A stretch of DNA of 64,000 bases from Neptuniibacter caesariensis (GTDB lineage: Bacteria; Pseudomonadota; Gammaproteobacteria; Pseudomonadales; Balneatricaceae). Each line of letters starts with the position of its first letter. The first letter of the stretch is position 1. Below the pieces are notes generated by a model. That model did no database searches. It saw only the letters and a list, made by a program, of their open reading frames with translations, and had not been told where the DNA came from. Position numbers and translations under genes: made by a program. Of the stretch, positions 10,297 to 19,540 are shown one piece after another. Where the stretch lies: the NCBI RefSeq assembly GCF_000153345.1, contig NZ_CH724126.1, forward strand, positions 780,493 to 844,492, read 5' to 3'.

Positions 10297-10473
10297 ATCC
10301 TCCATTCGACCGAAAATTCCCCTCTATTTATTGCCTGAGATAGACTTTTCAGGTTTAATTGTGGTCCATTTGCAACCAGAACATCCGCTGAATGGAATTC
10401 TGCGATAGTCGTAGATAGGCCAAAAGCCGTCCTTTAGCGTATGGGTTTCGATAAGTACAGGAGCACCCAGTAG

Positions 10474-10716
10474 ATGGATAATCTGTTATCAGAAGGTCTA
10501 AACCTCATGATCTTCGGTATGGGCTTCGTAGCTGTCTTTCTTACTTTGTTGGTATTCGCTACAACAGGAATGTCCAAAGTAGTAGGCAAGTTTTTTCCAG
10601 AAGCACCAGCACAGCCGAAAGCAAAGAAAGCTGCACCTGCAGCTGCGGCGGCTGCGAATAACAATGATGAATTGATTGCTGTTATGACAGCTGCTGTTCA
10701 CAAACACCGTTCGTAA
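10474..10716 (+). CDS. oadG: Oxaloacetate decarboxylase gamma chain (Na+ pump)
   Basis: OadG anchors the membrane Na+ pump and coordinates the zinc-stabilised contact between alpha and beta subunits. The 80-residue protein has one membrane helix (about residues 10-30, LMIFGMGFVAVFLTLLVFA) and an Ala/Pro/Lys-rich cytoplasmic tail, which is the family layout. It is the first gene of oadGAB. The start is the first ATG after GGAGCACCC. Confidence 0.92.
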   Translation: MDNLLSEGLNLMIFGMGFVAVFLTLLVFATTGMSKVVGKFFPEAPAQPKAKKAAPAAAAAANNNDELIAVMTAAVHKHRS

Positions 10717-10772
10717 CATAAGAACGGATTAATAACGAATAATCTGCATTAATCGACAGAAGGCCATTACCC

Positions 10773-12554
10773 ATGACCGACGCAAAGAAACCACTTGGCA
10801 TTACTGATGTAGTACTACGTGACGCACACCAGTCGCTGTTCGCTACGCGTATGCGAGTTGAAGACATGCTGCCGATCGCGGAAAAGCTAGATAAAGTAGG
10901 CTTTTGGTCCCTAGAAAGCTGGGGCGGCGCAACATTTGACTCATGTATCCGATTTATCGGAGAAGATCCGTGGGAACGCATCCGTTTGCTGAAGCAAGCA
11001 ATGCCAAACACAAAACATCAGATGCTCCTGCGTGGACAGAACCTACTAGGTTACCGTCACTACGCTGATGATGTTGTAAACAAATTCTGTGAACGTGCTG
11101 CTGTAAATGGCGTAGACGTGTTCCGTATCTTTGATGCGATGAACGATCCACGCAACCTGGAAACTGCAATCAAAGCAGTGAAAGCTACAGGCAAGCACGC
11201 TCAGGGCACAATCTCATATACCAAGAGTGCAGTACATACCATCGATAACTGGGTGGAATACGCTAAGACTCTTGAAGATATGGGTGCTGATTCAATCAAC
11301 ATCAAGGATATGTCCGGTATCCTGACGCCGTACGATGCATTTGATCTGGTTTCTCGTCTGAAAGCTCAGACTGATCTGGAAGTTCAACTGCACGCACACG
11401 CAACTTCCGGCTTGTCTGACATGACGATCCTGAAGTCTGTTGAAGCTGGTATCGATCGTGTTGATACAGCAATCTCATCTATGTCTATGACTTACGGTCA
11501 CACCTCTACTGAGTCTGTCGTAGCTGCGCTAGCAGGTACGGATCGTGATACTGGTCTGGATATTAATCTACTTGAAGAGATTGCAGGCTACTTCCGCGAA
11601 GTGCGTAAGAAGTACGCTAAGTTTGAAGGTTCTCTGCGTGGTACTGACTCCCGTATTCTGGTAGCTCAGGTTCCTGGTGGCATGTTGACGAACATGGAAA
11701 ACCAGTTGAAAGAGCAGGGTGCTGCTGACAAGTTTGATGAAGTACTGGCTGAGATTCCACGCGTTCGTGAAGACCTGGGTCTGATTCCACTGGTTACGCC
11801 AACTTCTCAGATCGTGGGTACTCAGGCAGTAATCAATGTCCTGATGGGCGAGCGTTACAAAACTATCTCTAAAGAAGTACAGGGTATCCTTAAAGGCGAG
11901 TACGGTGCTGCTCCAGCGCCATATAATGCGGATCTACAGGCTCGTGTACTGGATGGCGGTGAAGCCATCACATGTCGCCCTGCTGATCTGCTTGAGCCTG
12001 AGCTGGATAAGCTGGTAGGCGAGCTGAAAGAACTGGCTGCTGAGAAAGGAATTGAGCTGACTACAGGTGAGAACGAAATTGATGACGTTCTGACTTATGC
12101 GCTATTCCCACAAGTTGGTTTGAAGTTCCTGGAAAACCGTAACAACCCTGATGCATTTGAACCTGCACCTACATTAGAGGACGCACAAGCAATGGCTGCA
12201 CCTAAGAATACAGGCCCACAGACTTACACTATTACTGTTAACGGCCAGAACTACGTTGTACAAGTAACTGAAGGCGGTGACATTTCTGCTGTAGCTCCTG
12301 CGGCACCTGCGGCTGCGCCAGCAGCTGCTCCAGTAGGTGCTGGTGAAGATATCGCTGCACCGCTTGCAGGTAACATCTGGAAAGTACAGGTATCACCTGG
12401 TCAGGCAGTTCAGGAAGGTGACGTTCTGGTTATTCTGGAAGCGATGAAAATGGAAACTGAAGTACGTGCTGCACGTGCAGGTACAGTTTCTACTGTGGAA
12501 GTCAATGAAGGTGACGCTGTACAGGTAGGCGACACTCTGCTGACTCTGGCGTAA
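10773..12554 (+). CDS. oadA: Oxaloacetate decarboxylase alpha chain, biotin-dependent carboxytransferase
   Basis: This soluble subunit moves the carboxyl group of oxaloacetate to biotin, giving pyruvate. The 593 residues comprise an HMG-CoA-lyase-like TIM barrel starting [19 protein letters not shown], with the metal site region QLHAHATSG, then the conserved carboxylase domain, an Ala/Pro linker (about 505-525) and a C-terminal biotinyl domain with EAMKME and acceptor Lys559. Length and domain order are normal. It lies between oadG and oadB, with oadB starting 11 nt after its stop. Confidence 0.96.
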   Translation: MTDAKKPLGITDVVLRDAHQSLFATRMRVEDMLPIAEKLDKVGFWSLESWGGATFDSCIRFIGEDPWERIRLLKQAMPNTKHQMLLRGQNLLGYRHYADDVVNKFCERAAVNGVDVFRIFDAMNDPRNLETAIKAVKATGKHAQGTISYTKSAVHTIDNWVEYAKTLEDMGADSINIKDMSGILTPYDAFDLVSRLKAQTDLEVQLHAHATSGLSDMTILKSVEAGIDRVDTAISSMSMTYGHTSTESVVAALAGTDRDTGLDINLLEEIAGYFREVRKKYAKFEGSLRGTDSRILVAQVPGGMLTNMENQLKEQGAADKFDEVLAEIPRVREDLGLIPLVTPTSQIVGTQAVINVLMGERYKTISKEVQGILKGEYGAAPAPYNADLQARVLDGGEAITCRPADLLEPELDKLVGELKELAAEKGIELTTGENEIDDVLTYALFPQVGLKFLENRNNPDAFEPAPTLEDAQAMAAPKNTGPQTYTITVNGQNYVVQVTEGGDISAVAPAAPAAAPAAAPVGAGEDIAAPLAGNIWKVQVSPGQAVQEGDVLVILEAMKMETEVRAARAGTVSTVEVNEGDAVQVGDTLLTLA

Positions 12555-12565
12555 GGTACTGTTTG

Positions 12566-13867
12566 ATGGATAAGTTAATCGAACTGTTTCTTGCCTCTGG
12601 TGCTTATAACATCACTGGCGGTCAGATCGTAATGATTTTGGTTGGCCTGTTACTTTTGTTCCTGGCCATCAAAAAGAATTTCGAGCCCCTGCTGCTTGTG
12701 CCAATCGGTTTCGGTGGCATTATGGCCAATATTCCGGAAGCGGGCCTTGCTTACACGGCAGTAGAAAATGCTGTGCACTTTGCTGTTCCTGAAGTGATGA
12801 ATGGCTTGGCGGCTGCACTGAATATTACCAGTACCGATCCGCATGACATTATGCATGCTTATCACAGCTCTTCAGCTGCGGAACATCAGGCGGCTATCAA
12901 CGTAGCGCTTGATGGTGGTTATGCTAACGGTATGCTGTATAACTTCTACAGCGTAGCGATTGGCTCCACTGCTGCACCGCTGTTGATCTTCATGGGTGTT
13001 GGTGCGATGACCGATTTCGGTCCTCTGCTGGCGAATCCACGTACTCTGTTCCTGGGTGCTGCAGCTCAGTTCGGTATCTTTGCTACCGTACTTGGTGCTG
13101 TTGGTATGTCAGCAATCGGAGTCATGGATTTCAACATCCAGGAAGCTGCTGCGATTGGTATCATCGGTGGTGCTGATGGTCCTACGGCAATCTATGTAAC
13201 CAGTCTTCTGGCTCCACATCTTCTGGGTGCTATTGCTGTAGCTGCATACTCTTACATGGCGCTTGTGCCTCTGATTCAGCCGCCGATTATGCGTGCACTG
13301 ACCACGGATGCAGAGCGTAAGATTCAGATGAGTCAGCTGCGTCACGTGACTAAGCTGGAGAAGATTCTATTCCCAATCGTACTGCTGATCCTGGTTGCGC
13401 TTCTGCTACCGGATGCAGCGCCGCTGCTGGGTATGTTCTGCTTCGGTAACCTGATGCGTGAGTGTGGTGTAGTAGATCGTTTGAGCGATACTGCACAGAA
13501 TGCTCTGATCAATATCGTAACTATCTTCCTGGGTCTGTCAGTAGGTTCTAAACTGTCTGCTGACAAGTTCCTGGATCTGGAAACTCTGGGTATCATGGCG
13601 CTGGGTATCGTTGCTTTCTGTATCGGTACTGCTGCAGGTGTCCTGATGGCGAAATTGATGAACAAGATGATGGGCGGCAATGCGATCAACCCTCTTATTG
13701 GTTCTGCAGGTGTATCTGCGGTACCAATGGCTGCTCGTGTATCTAACAAGATTGGTCTGGAGTACAACTCTCAGAACTTCCTGTTGATGCATGCGATGGG
13801 TCCAAACGTAGCGGGTGTAATCGGTTCTGCGATTGCGGCCGGTGTGATGATCAAGTTTGTAAGCTAA
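12566..13867 (+). CDS. oadB: Oxaloacetate decarboxylase beta chain (Na+ pump channel)
   Basis: OadB decarboxylates carboxybiotin and couples this to outward Na+ transport. The 433-residue polytopic protein contains the conserved segments [25 protein letters not shown], the ion-site motif [15 protein letters not shown] and the C-terminal [20 protein letters not shown] choose ATG 12566; an adjacent in-frame TTG at 12563 is less likely. It ends the operon before a strong bidirectional terminator. Such pumps let marine bacteria use oxaloacetate to set up a sodium gradient. Confidence 0.96.
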   Translation: MDKLIELFLASGAYNITGGQIVMILVGLLLLFLAIKKNFEPLLLVPIGFGGIMANIPEAGLAYTAVENAVHFAVPEVMNGLAAALNITSTDPHDIMHAYHSSSAAEHQAAINVALDGGYANGMLYNFYSVAIGSTAAPLLIFMGVGAMTDFGPLLANPRTLFLGAAAQFGIFATVLGAVGMSAIGVMDFNIQEAAAIGIIGGADGPTAIYVTSLLAPHLLGAIAVAAYSYMALVPLIQPPIMRALTTDAERKIQMSQLRHVTKLEKILFPIVLLILVALLLPDAAPLLGMFCFGNLMRECGVVDRLSDTAQNALINIVTIFLGLSVGSKLSADKFLDLETLGIMALGIVAFCIGTAAGVLMAKLMNKMMGGNAINPLIGSAGVSAVPMAARVSNKIGLEYNSQNFLLMHAMGPNVAGVIGSAIAAGVMIKFVS

Positions 13868-13884
13868 GAGATATCTTTTCGCAC

Positions 13885-13915
13885 TAAAAAAGGCTGCCTA
13901 AGGCAGCCTTTTTTA
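13885..13915. terminator. Bidirectional terminator between oadB and the deacetylase gene
   Basis: Stem AAGGCTGCC (13890-13898) and GGCAGCCTT (13902-13910) with loop TAA, flanked by an A run and a T run. It can stop the convergent transcripts from both sides. Confidence 0.92.
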
Positions 13916-13942
13916 TTTCTAACGCACAATCTTTGTAGATGA

Positions 13943-14866
13943 TTAATGTCCTGCCAGTACTTCCAGGTGCGCCTGAACGCTAAACGCCAGTGAGACCGGG
14001 TTATAGCCGCCTTCAAGTACAGATACCAGTCTGTTCTCGCTATAAGTCCTTGCGGAATCCATTAGCATCTGAGTAACCCATCGGTAATCCTCTTCATTCA
14101 GCTTAATATCAGCCATAGGGTCTTCGTGATGAGCGTCAAACCCTGCGGAGATCAGAATCATGTCAGGCTTATGGGCCTGTATGGCTGGTAGCCATTTGCC
14201 CTCTACTAGTGATCTGAAAACCATGCCGTCACTGTGCGCCTCCATCGGGCAATTGATGATGTTATCCCTCTGAATGTCACTGTATCGTTCAGGATAGAAG
14301 GGGTGTTGAAAAGTTGAGCACACAAGTACTTCCGGGCGATCTTTGAATATATCTACGGTGCCGTTGCCGTGGTGTACATCGAAATCAAAAATGGCAACGC
14401 GCTCTATACCAGGTTGCTGAAGTGCATGAATTGCTGCAATTGCAACGTTGTTATAAAAGCAGAAACCCATCGGGATATTATGTTCTGCGTGATGCCCAGG
14501 AGGCCTTACCGCGCAGAAAGCGTTCTGGGATTTTCCCGCGATAACACGGTTAACAGCCATGACTGCTGACCCAGCTGCAAGGCTGGCTGCATGAAGTGAG
14601 TGTGGGCACAGAGCGGTATCTTCATCGGTATATACCACGCCATGCTCGGGCAATTTCATCTCCAGGCGTTTTTGGTGTAGATGGGCATGCGCCAGTTGAA
14701 TCTGTTCGGGAAGTATGTGAACGGATTCTAATTGCTCCAGCTCCTGCATAAGACCGGTCTTTTCAAGTACCTTCTTTATTGCTAAAAGGCGTACCGGGCT
14801 TTCAGGGTGTTCCGGACCCATATTGTGGAGGCCACAATCATCATGTGTGATAAAAGCTGTAGTCAT
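13943..14866 (-). CDS. Histone deacetylase family protein (acetoin utilisation/acetylpolyamine type)
   Basis: A zinc hydrolase of the arginase/deacetylase fold that removes acetyl groups from lysines or acetylated amines; the substrate is unknown. The 307 residues show the whole class signature: the active-site pair in RPPGHHAEH (His125/His126), GFCFYNNVAIAA, the metal ligands in FDFDVHHGNGT (Asp163, His165), GFDAHHEDPM, and the glycine-rich end LEGGYNPVSL. The length matches stand-alone bacterial enzymes. It is convergent with oadB and apparently monocistronic. Related marine proteins are often annotated only as histone deacetylase family, so I give no symbol. Confidence 0.9.
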   Translation of the reverse strand: MTTAFITHDDCGLHNMGPEHPESPVRLLAIKKVLEKTGLMQELEQLESVHILPEQIQLAHAHLHQKRLEMKLPEHGVVYTDEDTALCPHSLHAASLAAGSAVMAVNRVIAGKSQNAFCAVRPPGHHAEHNIPMGFCFYNNVAIAAIHALQQPGIERVAIFDFDVHHGNGTVDIFKDRPEVLVCSTFQHPFYPERYSDIQRDNIINCPMEAHSDGMVFRSLVEGKWLPAIQAHKPDMILISAGFDAHHEDPMADIKLNEEDYRWVTQMLMDSARTYSENRLVSVLEGGYNPVSLAFSVQAHLEVLAGH

Positions 14867-15041
14867 AGGAATCTATTTTTATAGGTTTTTTATTAGTTTA
14901 CCTGAAACCTTAATCTCAAGATCTCATCAAAATGTATCAATACACTCAGACTACGCCTACCCAGTTAGTTTTTTCTTGATCCAGGTCATTAGTGTTTGTC
15001 TGTGCTAAGGATAGGATGGTCTCACAGCATAGAACTGTCTT

Positions 15042-15081
15042 AGCACCGCATGTTTCACCCTACATTCGGTGCTTTTTTTTT
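15042..15081 (+). terminator. Terminator-like hairpin upstream of the receiver/TPR gene
   Basis: AGCACCG (15042-15048) and CGGTGCT (15067-15073) pair around an 18-nt loop and are followed by at least eight T residues. No plus-strand gene lies upstream, so it either ends a short untranslated transcript or acts as an attenuator in the leader of the gene at 15144. Confidence 0.65.
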
Positions 15082-15143
15082 GCCTACAGAAAGCTTTTGT
15101 CTAAGCGCCTCCCCTTTTATACTTCTAGAACCGGATTCAGGTT

Positions 15144-16757
15144 ATGGATTACTCTGTGGCAAAAATAGATTATTCGAACAAGCAGGTATTGCTGATCGAG
15201 AGCAGTGGAAATATGCGATCGACCATCTTTTATATGCTGCGCAGCCTCGGGGTGGTCAACGTGAAGGCGGTTACCATCAATGATCGCGTTCTTACTGAGA
15301 TATCTGAAAATAGTTACGATGTAATTTTGCTAGGACACAATGTCAGTGACAGTGTTACAGGCATACAGCTTCTGGAAGAGTGTCGTTACCGGGGATTTAT
15401 CAAACCCAGTGCTTGCTGGGTCTTTATGACTAGCGATGCATCTCAGGAAGTCGTACTTCATGCTATCGACAGTCGCCCTGATGATCTGATCATGAAACCT
15501 TTCTCTGTCGACGAGCTTAAGCATCGTTTAGACAGTATTCTTTATCGGAAGTCCGTTTTTCAACCTGTTGACGATGCGCTGGAGATAGGTGATCTGCCTA
15601 CAGCTATTAATTATTGTCGGCATAATTTTGCCCCTTACGATCAGGAATATGACGAAGCCCAATTGATCCTTGCTCGCCTTTTACTGCGCTTCAAACGCTC
15701 AGCAGATGCAGCTAAGGTAGCTGAGAAACAGTATTGGAAGACGCATGATAAAGAGATCGGTGTGGTTTGGGCCGAGGCTCTGTTGGTTTCAGGTAAGACA
15801 AATGAGGCCAAGGCGTTGTTGATGGAATTAATAGAGGAGTACCCTCTGTTTATCGCTTCCTATGATCTTCTGGTTAAGGTGCACGAGCACAATGGGGATT
15901 TAGAACAAGCCCGTGAGGTGGTGGCTGAGGCCACGCAGAAAAGCCCATTGGGGATACCCAGGCAAATGGAGCTTGGTAGATTGGCGACTCAGACCAAACA
16001 GTTGGATATGGCAGGTGGTGCCTATAAAAAATCGATCGTTCTTGGAAGACATAGTTGCTACAAATCTCCGGAACCCTACCTTCGCTTGGCTAATGTTAAG
16101 CGCCTAGAAATGGCCAGTTCGTCTGAGTCTGTCACTGTGGAATTGGTTAATGAAGTCGACAATACCATTGCGCTGGCGTATCAGGCTTTTCCAAATGATC
16201 GGGAGCTTCAGGTAAAGGCGTCGCTGCTGAAAAGTGAGGTGTATCATCAAGTTGGAGATACTGATGCAGCTAACAAATGTACCCGTGATGCGCAGTTAAT
16301 TAACTCTCAACTGGAAAAACCCTTAGATCTGGATCGCGAGTTGCTCAGTGTCACCGGCGATGCTGTACCGATTCTGGTATCTGAAGTTAGTCAGCAAAGT
16401 TCGTCAGCTAAGCGCAAGCATGATCCAGAGATGAGCGATAAAGTGAATCGTCTAGGGGTGAAACATTACCTGGCAGGAAAGATGCCGCAGGCGCTCAAAT
16501 ATTTTGGTTTGGCTACTGAATATGATTCTTCAAATGCATCGGCGCTTCTGAATCTGGCTCAACTGTTTTTGGAGTCCGCGAGAGATTCACGAGACAAGCG
16601 TGAAGAGCGAATCAAAATGGTAGGGCGTTACCTTAAGCTTTCAGAGCGGTTGTCTTTGACGGGGACAGAATTAGATAAGCAGCACCAGCTAAAGCGTTAT
16701 GTAGGGCATGAGGTGAGCTTATTGCCGCGGGGATCGTTAGGTAATCTGCTTAGATAG
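15144..16757 (+). CDS. Degenerate response-regulator receiver domain with TPR repeats
   Basis: The 537-residue protein begins with a CheY-like receiver fold (about residues 10-135) joined to a long helical region with tetratricopeptide-like repeats (about 140-300 and 430-500, for example HYLAGKMPQALKYFGLATEYD). The receiver keeps Thr96 (VFMTSD) and Lys118 (MKPF). It has Gly64 where the phospho-accepting Asp should be (VILLGHNVSD) and Glu19-Ser20 where the acidic pair should be. It is therefore unlikely to be phosphorylated in the standard way and probably works as a protein-interaction module. No DNA-binding domain is present. The adjacent flagellar/chemotaxis cluster suggests, but does not prove, a link to motility. 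Confidence 0.8.
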   Translation: MDYSVAKIDYSNKQVLLIESSGNMRSTIFYMLRSLGVVNVKAVTINDRVLTEISENSYDVILLGHNVSDSVTGIQLLEECRYRGFIKPSACWVFMTSDASQEVVLHAIDSRPDDLIMKPFSVDELKHRLDSILYRKSVFQPVDDALEIGDLPTAINYCRHNFAPYDQEYDEAQLILARLLLRFKRSADAAKVAEKQYWKTHDKEIGVVWAEALLVSGKTNEAKALLMELIEEYPLFIASYDLLVKVHEHNGDLEQAREVVAEATQKSPLGIPRQMELGRLATQTKQLDMAGGAYKKSIVLGRHSCYKSPEPYLRLANVKRLEMASSSESVTVELVNEVDNTIALAYQAFPNDRELQVKASLLKSEVYHQVGDTDAANKCTRDAQLINSQLEKPLDLDRELLSVTGDAVPILVSEVSQQSSSAKRKHDPEMSDKVNRLGVKHYLAGKMPQALKYFGLATEYDSSNASALLNLAQLFLESARDSRDKREERIKMVGRYLKLSERLSLTGTELDKQHQLKRYVGHEVSLLPRGSLGNLLR

Positions 16758-16759
16758 AA

Positions 16760-16836
16760 TGGCGTCCCAGAGAGGATTCGAACCCCTGGCCTGTCCCTTA
16801 GGAGGGGACCGCTCTATCCTACTGAGCTACTGGGAC
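16760..16836 (-). tRNA. tRNA-Arg(CCU)
   Basis: A 77-nt minus-strand cloverleaf. Acceptor GTCCCAG pairs with CTGGGAC, CCA is encoded, the anticodon loop contains CCT, and the T-arm is GGTTCGAATCC. It reads the AGG codon. Its 3' end is only 2 bp from the stop of the convergent gene at 15144-16757. No integrase or duplicated 3' end is visible nearby. Confidence 0.94.
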
Positions 16837-16891
16837 TTTTTAAGTGAGGGCGATTCTAGCCTGATTCTAGAGACGAGTCACTATTCGTCGG

Positions 16892-17371
16892 TTAGGCTTT
16901 ACCAATTCTGCTCTGGGCTTTATATAAACCTGAACCGCCAGCCTTATTGTATAGCTGGTCTTTCTTATCATGTCCGCGGACAATCGAAAGCAGCTGGTTA
17001 ATATTCTGCTGATTACGGTAAATCGTTTGCTCGTTACGATTATTCTTTTGCTGCAGCTCTTTTAAATGGCTTTTAATCGTCAGGTTTCGCTCATCTATTT
17101 TGCTGGCAAAAGGTTCGCTTAAACCCGCACTGGAATAATCCTCTTTTGATGTTTCTATCGAGAAGGATTTCAGTAGCTCAACGCGTTCCAGAGTAAAATT
17201 ATGGAATCTGTTTAGTAGGCCGGTTTTCTCTTGGGTGATATCGCTGAGGAGATCAAGGTCTTTGCTGCTAAGCGCCTCTAGCTCCTTGTCATAGATTGAA
17301 CTGAGTGTTTCCAGAAGCGAAATACCCTGCAATAGCAGGGTATCCAGTTGAGAGAATTGTTGTTCTGTCAT
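16892..17371 (-). CDS. flgN: Flagellar export chaperone FlgN
   Basis: FlgN binds the hook-associated proteins FlgK and FlgL in the cytoplasm and delivers them to the flagellar export gate. The 159-residue helical protein has heptad-rich segments and the C-terminal DQLYNKAGGSGLY, which is like the LYdxxG ending of the family. It is downstream of flgM (7-nt gap) and probably co-transcribed with it from the sigma28 promoter at 17717-17743. The start is the ATG at 17371, with no strong ribosome site. Confidence 0.87.
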   Translation of the reverse strand: MTEQQFSQLDTLLLQGISLLETLSSIYDKELEALSSKDLDLLSDITQEKTGLLNRFHNFTLERVELLKSFSIETSKEDYSSAGLSEPFASKIDERNLTIKSHLKELQQKNNRNEQTIYRNQQNINQLLSIVRGHDKKDQLYNKAGGSGLYKAQSRIGKA

Positions 17372-17378
17372 ATCGAGT

Positions 17379-17684
17379 TTAGAGTAAGCTATCGAAGTTT
17401 AGCATCTTCTCGGCAACGCGCTCGGCGTTTATCTGATAGTTGCCACTTTCAATATCCCGCTTCAATTGCTCGACGCGATCGCTGTCCACATCAGGTGTGT
17501 TAGCCAGTTGTTTCTCAACATTTTGCAAAGCCTGCGCGGCACCGCTGAGTTTGACTGTGTCACCTTTACTGGACGGAGACTGCGTAGGCGTAGCGCTGCC
17601 AGATTTGGCTGCGTCATTCTCACCTGTTCGCGCACGAGTGCCAGCCGTCTGTGACGATGTTAGGCCCGTGATGTCATTTATCAT
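17379..17684 (-). CDS. flgM: Anti-sigma28 factor FlgM
   Basis: FlgM holds sigma28 (FliA) inactive until the hook is finished, then is exported. I start at the ATG at 17684 (MINDITGLTSS), preceded by GAGGACGG, giving 101 residues; the upstream in-frame ATG at 17714 lacks a good site. The N terminus is disordered and Ser/Thr/Ala-rich. The C-terminal half has the conserved DTVKLSGAAQAL and the sigma28-binding helices VEQLKRDIESGNYQINAERVAEKML (split here by helix breaks). A textbook sigma28 promoter precedes it. Confidence 0.93.
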   Translation of the reverse strand: MINDITGLTSSQTAGTRARTGENDAAKSGSATPTQSPSSKGDTVKLSGAAQALQNVEKQLANTPDVDSDRVEQLKRDIESGNYQINAERVAEKMLNFDSLL

Positions 17685-17716
17685 TTTTCCGTCCTCAAAC
17701 TTGTATCTGAACAAGC

Positions 17717-17743
17717 TTATCGGCAGTTGAATTGGGAACTTTA
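17717..17743 (-). promoter_or_regulatory. Sigma28 (FliA) promoter of flgM-flgN
   Basis: Read on the minus strand: TAAAGTTC (17743-17736), an 11-bp spacer and GCCGATAA (17724-17717). This is a near-perfect match to the flagellar class 3 consensus TAAAGTTT-N11-GCCGATAA. It lies 33 bp upstream of the flgM start and makes flgM expression depend on FliA, the factor it inhibits. Confidence 0.92.
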
Positions 17744-17808
17744 GAAAAAAATAACTTATTTGTTAATTAATGATCAGTATAGCAGCACTATCAGGGGCAA
17801 TCCATTGC

Positions 17809-18504
17809 CTATGGCGCTCTGACCAGGCCAGGGGCAACAACAACGGCTTTCACAATGTTGCCTGATCGGTCGTTTCTTACCTTTATTTGTTGGCCAATTT
17901 CGCCATTTTCCAGCGCGGTTGCGGCGGTTCTTATTTTCACGCTACCTCGTTTAGCCTCAATGATAACGGCATTGCCCTTAGTGACTGCTATGGGGGCTTT
18001 GACCATCGATGCGGTAATCACCGCGCCTGTCGAGATGGATCTTTTACTGCTCCAGCCTATAATTTCAGACGTAGATAAGAAATAAGCGGACCTAAGGGTC
18101 GTTGTGTCTCTTTCTTCAAGCACCAGATCTTTTGCCTGCAGCACAGTTCTGCGAGGTAAGCTATTCTTGGCTGTGACAACAAATTGGTACTGTTTAATTT
18201 CTGCGGCAATAAACAACTGCCATAATGGAGATGGACAGCGCGCTTTGAAGGTGATTCTGTTGCCATTTCCTCTTGGTGATTGAAATTCAAGCGGTTTTAA
18301 ACAGTTTTTTAGTTTGATTTTGCGGCTAATCGGGTTAAGTTTGATCTCAGTACGCGCATTTTGCTGAGTGCTTTTGTAATGTTGATGCAGAAAGCTAAGC
18401 GCCTCTTGCTCCAGCTTTTCTGTCTGACTGGCAGCAAAAGTAGCCTGATAACAGAAAAGAAAAGTGGTTAGCAGGAAAAGTCGTGTTAAATTATGCTTAT
18501 TCAC
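17809..18504 (-). CDS. flgA: Flagellar P-ring assembly chaperone FlgA
   Basis: FlgA is a periplasmic chaperone needed to build the P ring from FlgI. The 231-residue precursor starts at a GTG (18504) and has a clear Sec signal peptide (RLFLLTTFLFCYQATFAA, cleavage near residue 25). A SAF-type domain follows, with SLPRRTVLQAKDL and AVITASMVKAPIAV, and ends in NGEIGQQIKVRNDRSGNIVKA-type sequence typical of the family. It is divergent from cheV with 76 bp between them. flgM downstream has its own promoter. Confidence 0.93.
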   Translation of the reverse strand: MNKHNLTRLFLLTTFLFCYQATFAASQTEKLEQEALSFLHQHYKSTQQNARTEIKLNPISRKIKLKNCLKPLEFQSPRGNGNRITFKARCPSPLWQLFIAAEIKQYQFVVTAKNSLPRRTVLQAKDLVLEERDTTTLRSAYFLSTSEIIGWSSKRSISTGAVITASMVKAPIAVTKGNAVIIEAKRGSVKIRTAATALENGEIGQQIKVRNDRSGNIVKAVVVAPGLVRAP

Positions 18505-18580
18505 GTTGTTGTTACTAACATTATGTTTGAATCACAGCGTATAAAAAGATTAATTAGAATCTCTACGGGATCGTTAAATC

Positions 18581-19519
18581 ATGTCAGGTATCCTAGATAG
18601 TGTAAACCTGCGTACCCAGATGGTGGGGCAGAACCGATTAGAATTGTTGTTATTCGGTCTGGAGACGGATCAGCAATATGGCATTAACGTATTCAAGGTG
18701 CGTGAAGTACTTCAGTGCCCTGAACTGACGGAAGTTCCGCGTCAAACATCTGCGATCAAGGGTATGGCGCACATACGTGGCGAAACTATTCCTGTATTGG
18801 ATCTTTCAGAAGCGATTGGTCGTAACAATGTTCCTCAGGATCAGCGCGAAGATTGTTTTCTGATTGTTGCCGAATACAACCGTCGCACGCTTGCATTTCT
18901 GGTCCGTAAGGTCGATCGGATTCTCAATACACAATGGGATCAGATTATGGCTCCGCCTACAGAAATTGGCGTTGAGAACTATCTGACAGCCATCTTCGAA
19001 TACGAAGGTAAGTTGATTGAGATTCTTGATGTTGAGCAGATTCTTGCCGACCTCTACCCGATGGCAACAGAAGTCAGTAAAGACGTTGCAGATGATGAGG
19101 TGCGAGAAAAAGCACGTGAGCATCAGATTCTTATTGTCGATGATTCTTCCGTAGCGCGTAATCAGATGCAGAGAAGCCTTGAGAACCTTGGTATTAAGGT
19201 AACTTCATGTAACAACGGTCGTATGGCTTGGGATCTTCTAAGAGATATGGCTGATCGTGGTACCGACGTGACAGAACATTTCCTAATGGTTATTTCTGAC
19301 ATCGAGATGCCTGAGATGGATGGCTATACACTGACCTCAATGGTTCGTGAAGATGAACGAATGAGTAAAATGCATGTTGTCCTGCATACTTCCTTGTCGG
19401 GAGGCTTTAACGTATCTATGGTTAAGAAAGTTGGCGCTGATGGCTTCCTTGCTAAGTTTAATCCAGATGATCTGGCTACAGCCGTTGTGCAGCGTATTCA
19501 GCAAGTTGAAAAGCGTTAA
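18581..19519 (+). CDS. cheV: Chemotaxis protein CheV (CheW-receiver fusion)
   Basis: CheV links chemoreceptors to CheA through a CheW-like domain and tunes coupling through a phosphorylatable receiver. The 312 residues comprise a CheW domain (about 20-160) and a receiver (about 183-305). The receiver is intact: Asp187/Asp188 in LIVDDSSVARNQM, phospho-acceptor Asp240 in VISDIEMPEMDG, Thr270 and Lys292. It is followed 21 nt later by cheR, and both precede the flgB operon, a common Pseudomonas-type order. Confidence 0.95.
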   Translation: MSGILDSVNLRTQMVGQNRLELLLFGLETDQQYGINVFKVREVLQCPELTEVPRQTSAIKGMAHIRGETIPVLDLSEAIGRNNVPQDQREDCFLIVAEYNRRTLAFLVRKVDRILNTQWDQIMAPPTEIGVENYLTAIFEYEGKLIEILDVEQILADLYPMATEVSKDVADDEVREKAREHQILIVDDSSVARNQMQRSLENLGIKVTSCNNGRMAWDLLRDMADRGTDVTEHFLMVISDIEMPEMDGYTLTSMVREDERMSKMHVVLHTSLSGGFNVSMVKKVGADGFLAKFNPDDLATAVVQRIQQVEKR

Positions 19520-19540
19520 TTCAGAGGTGCTTCACTCCTT

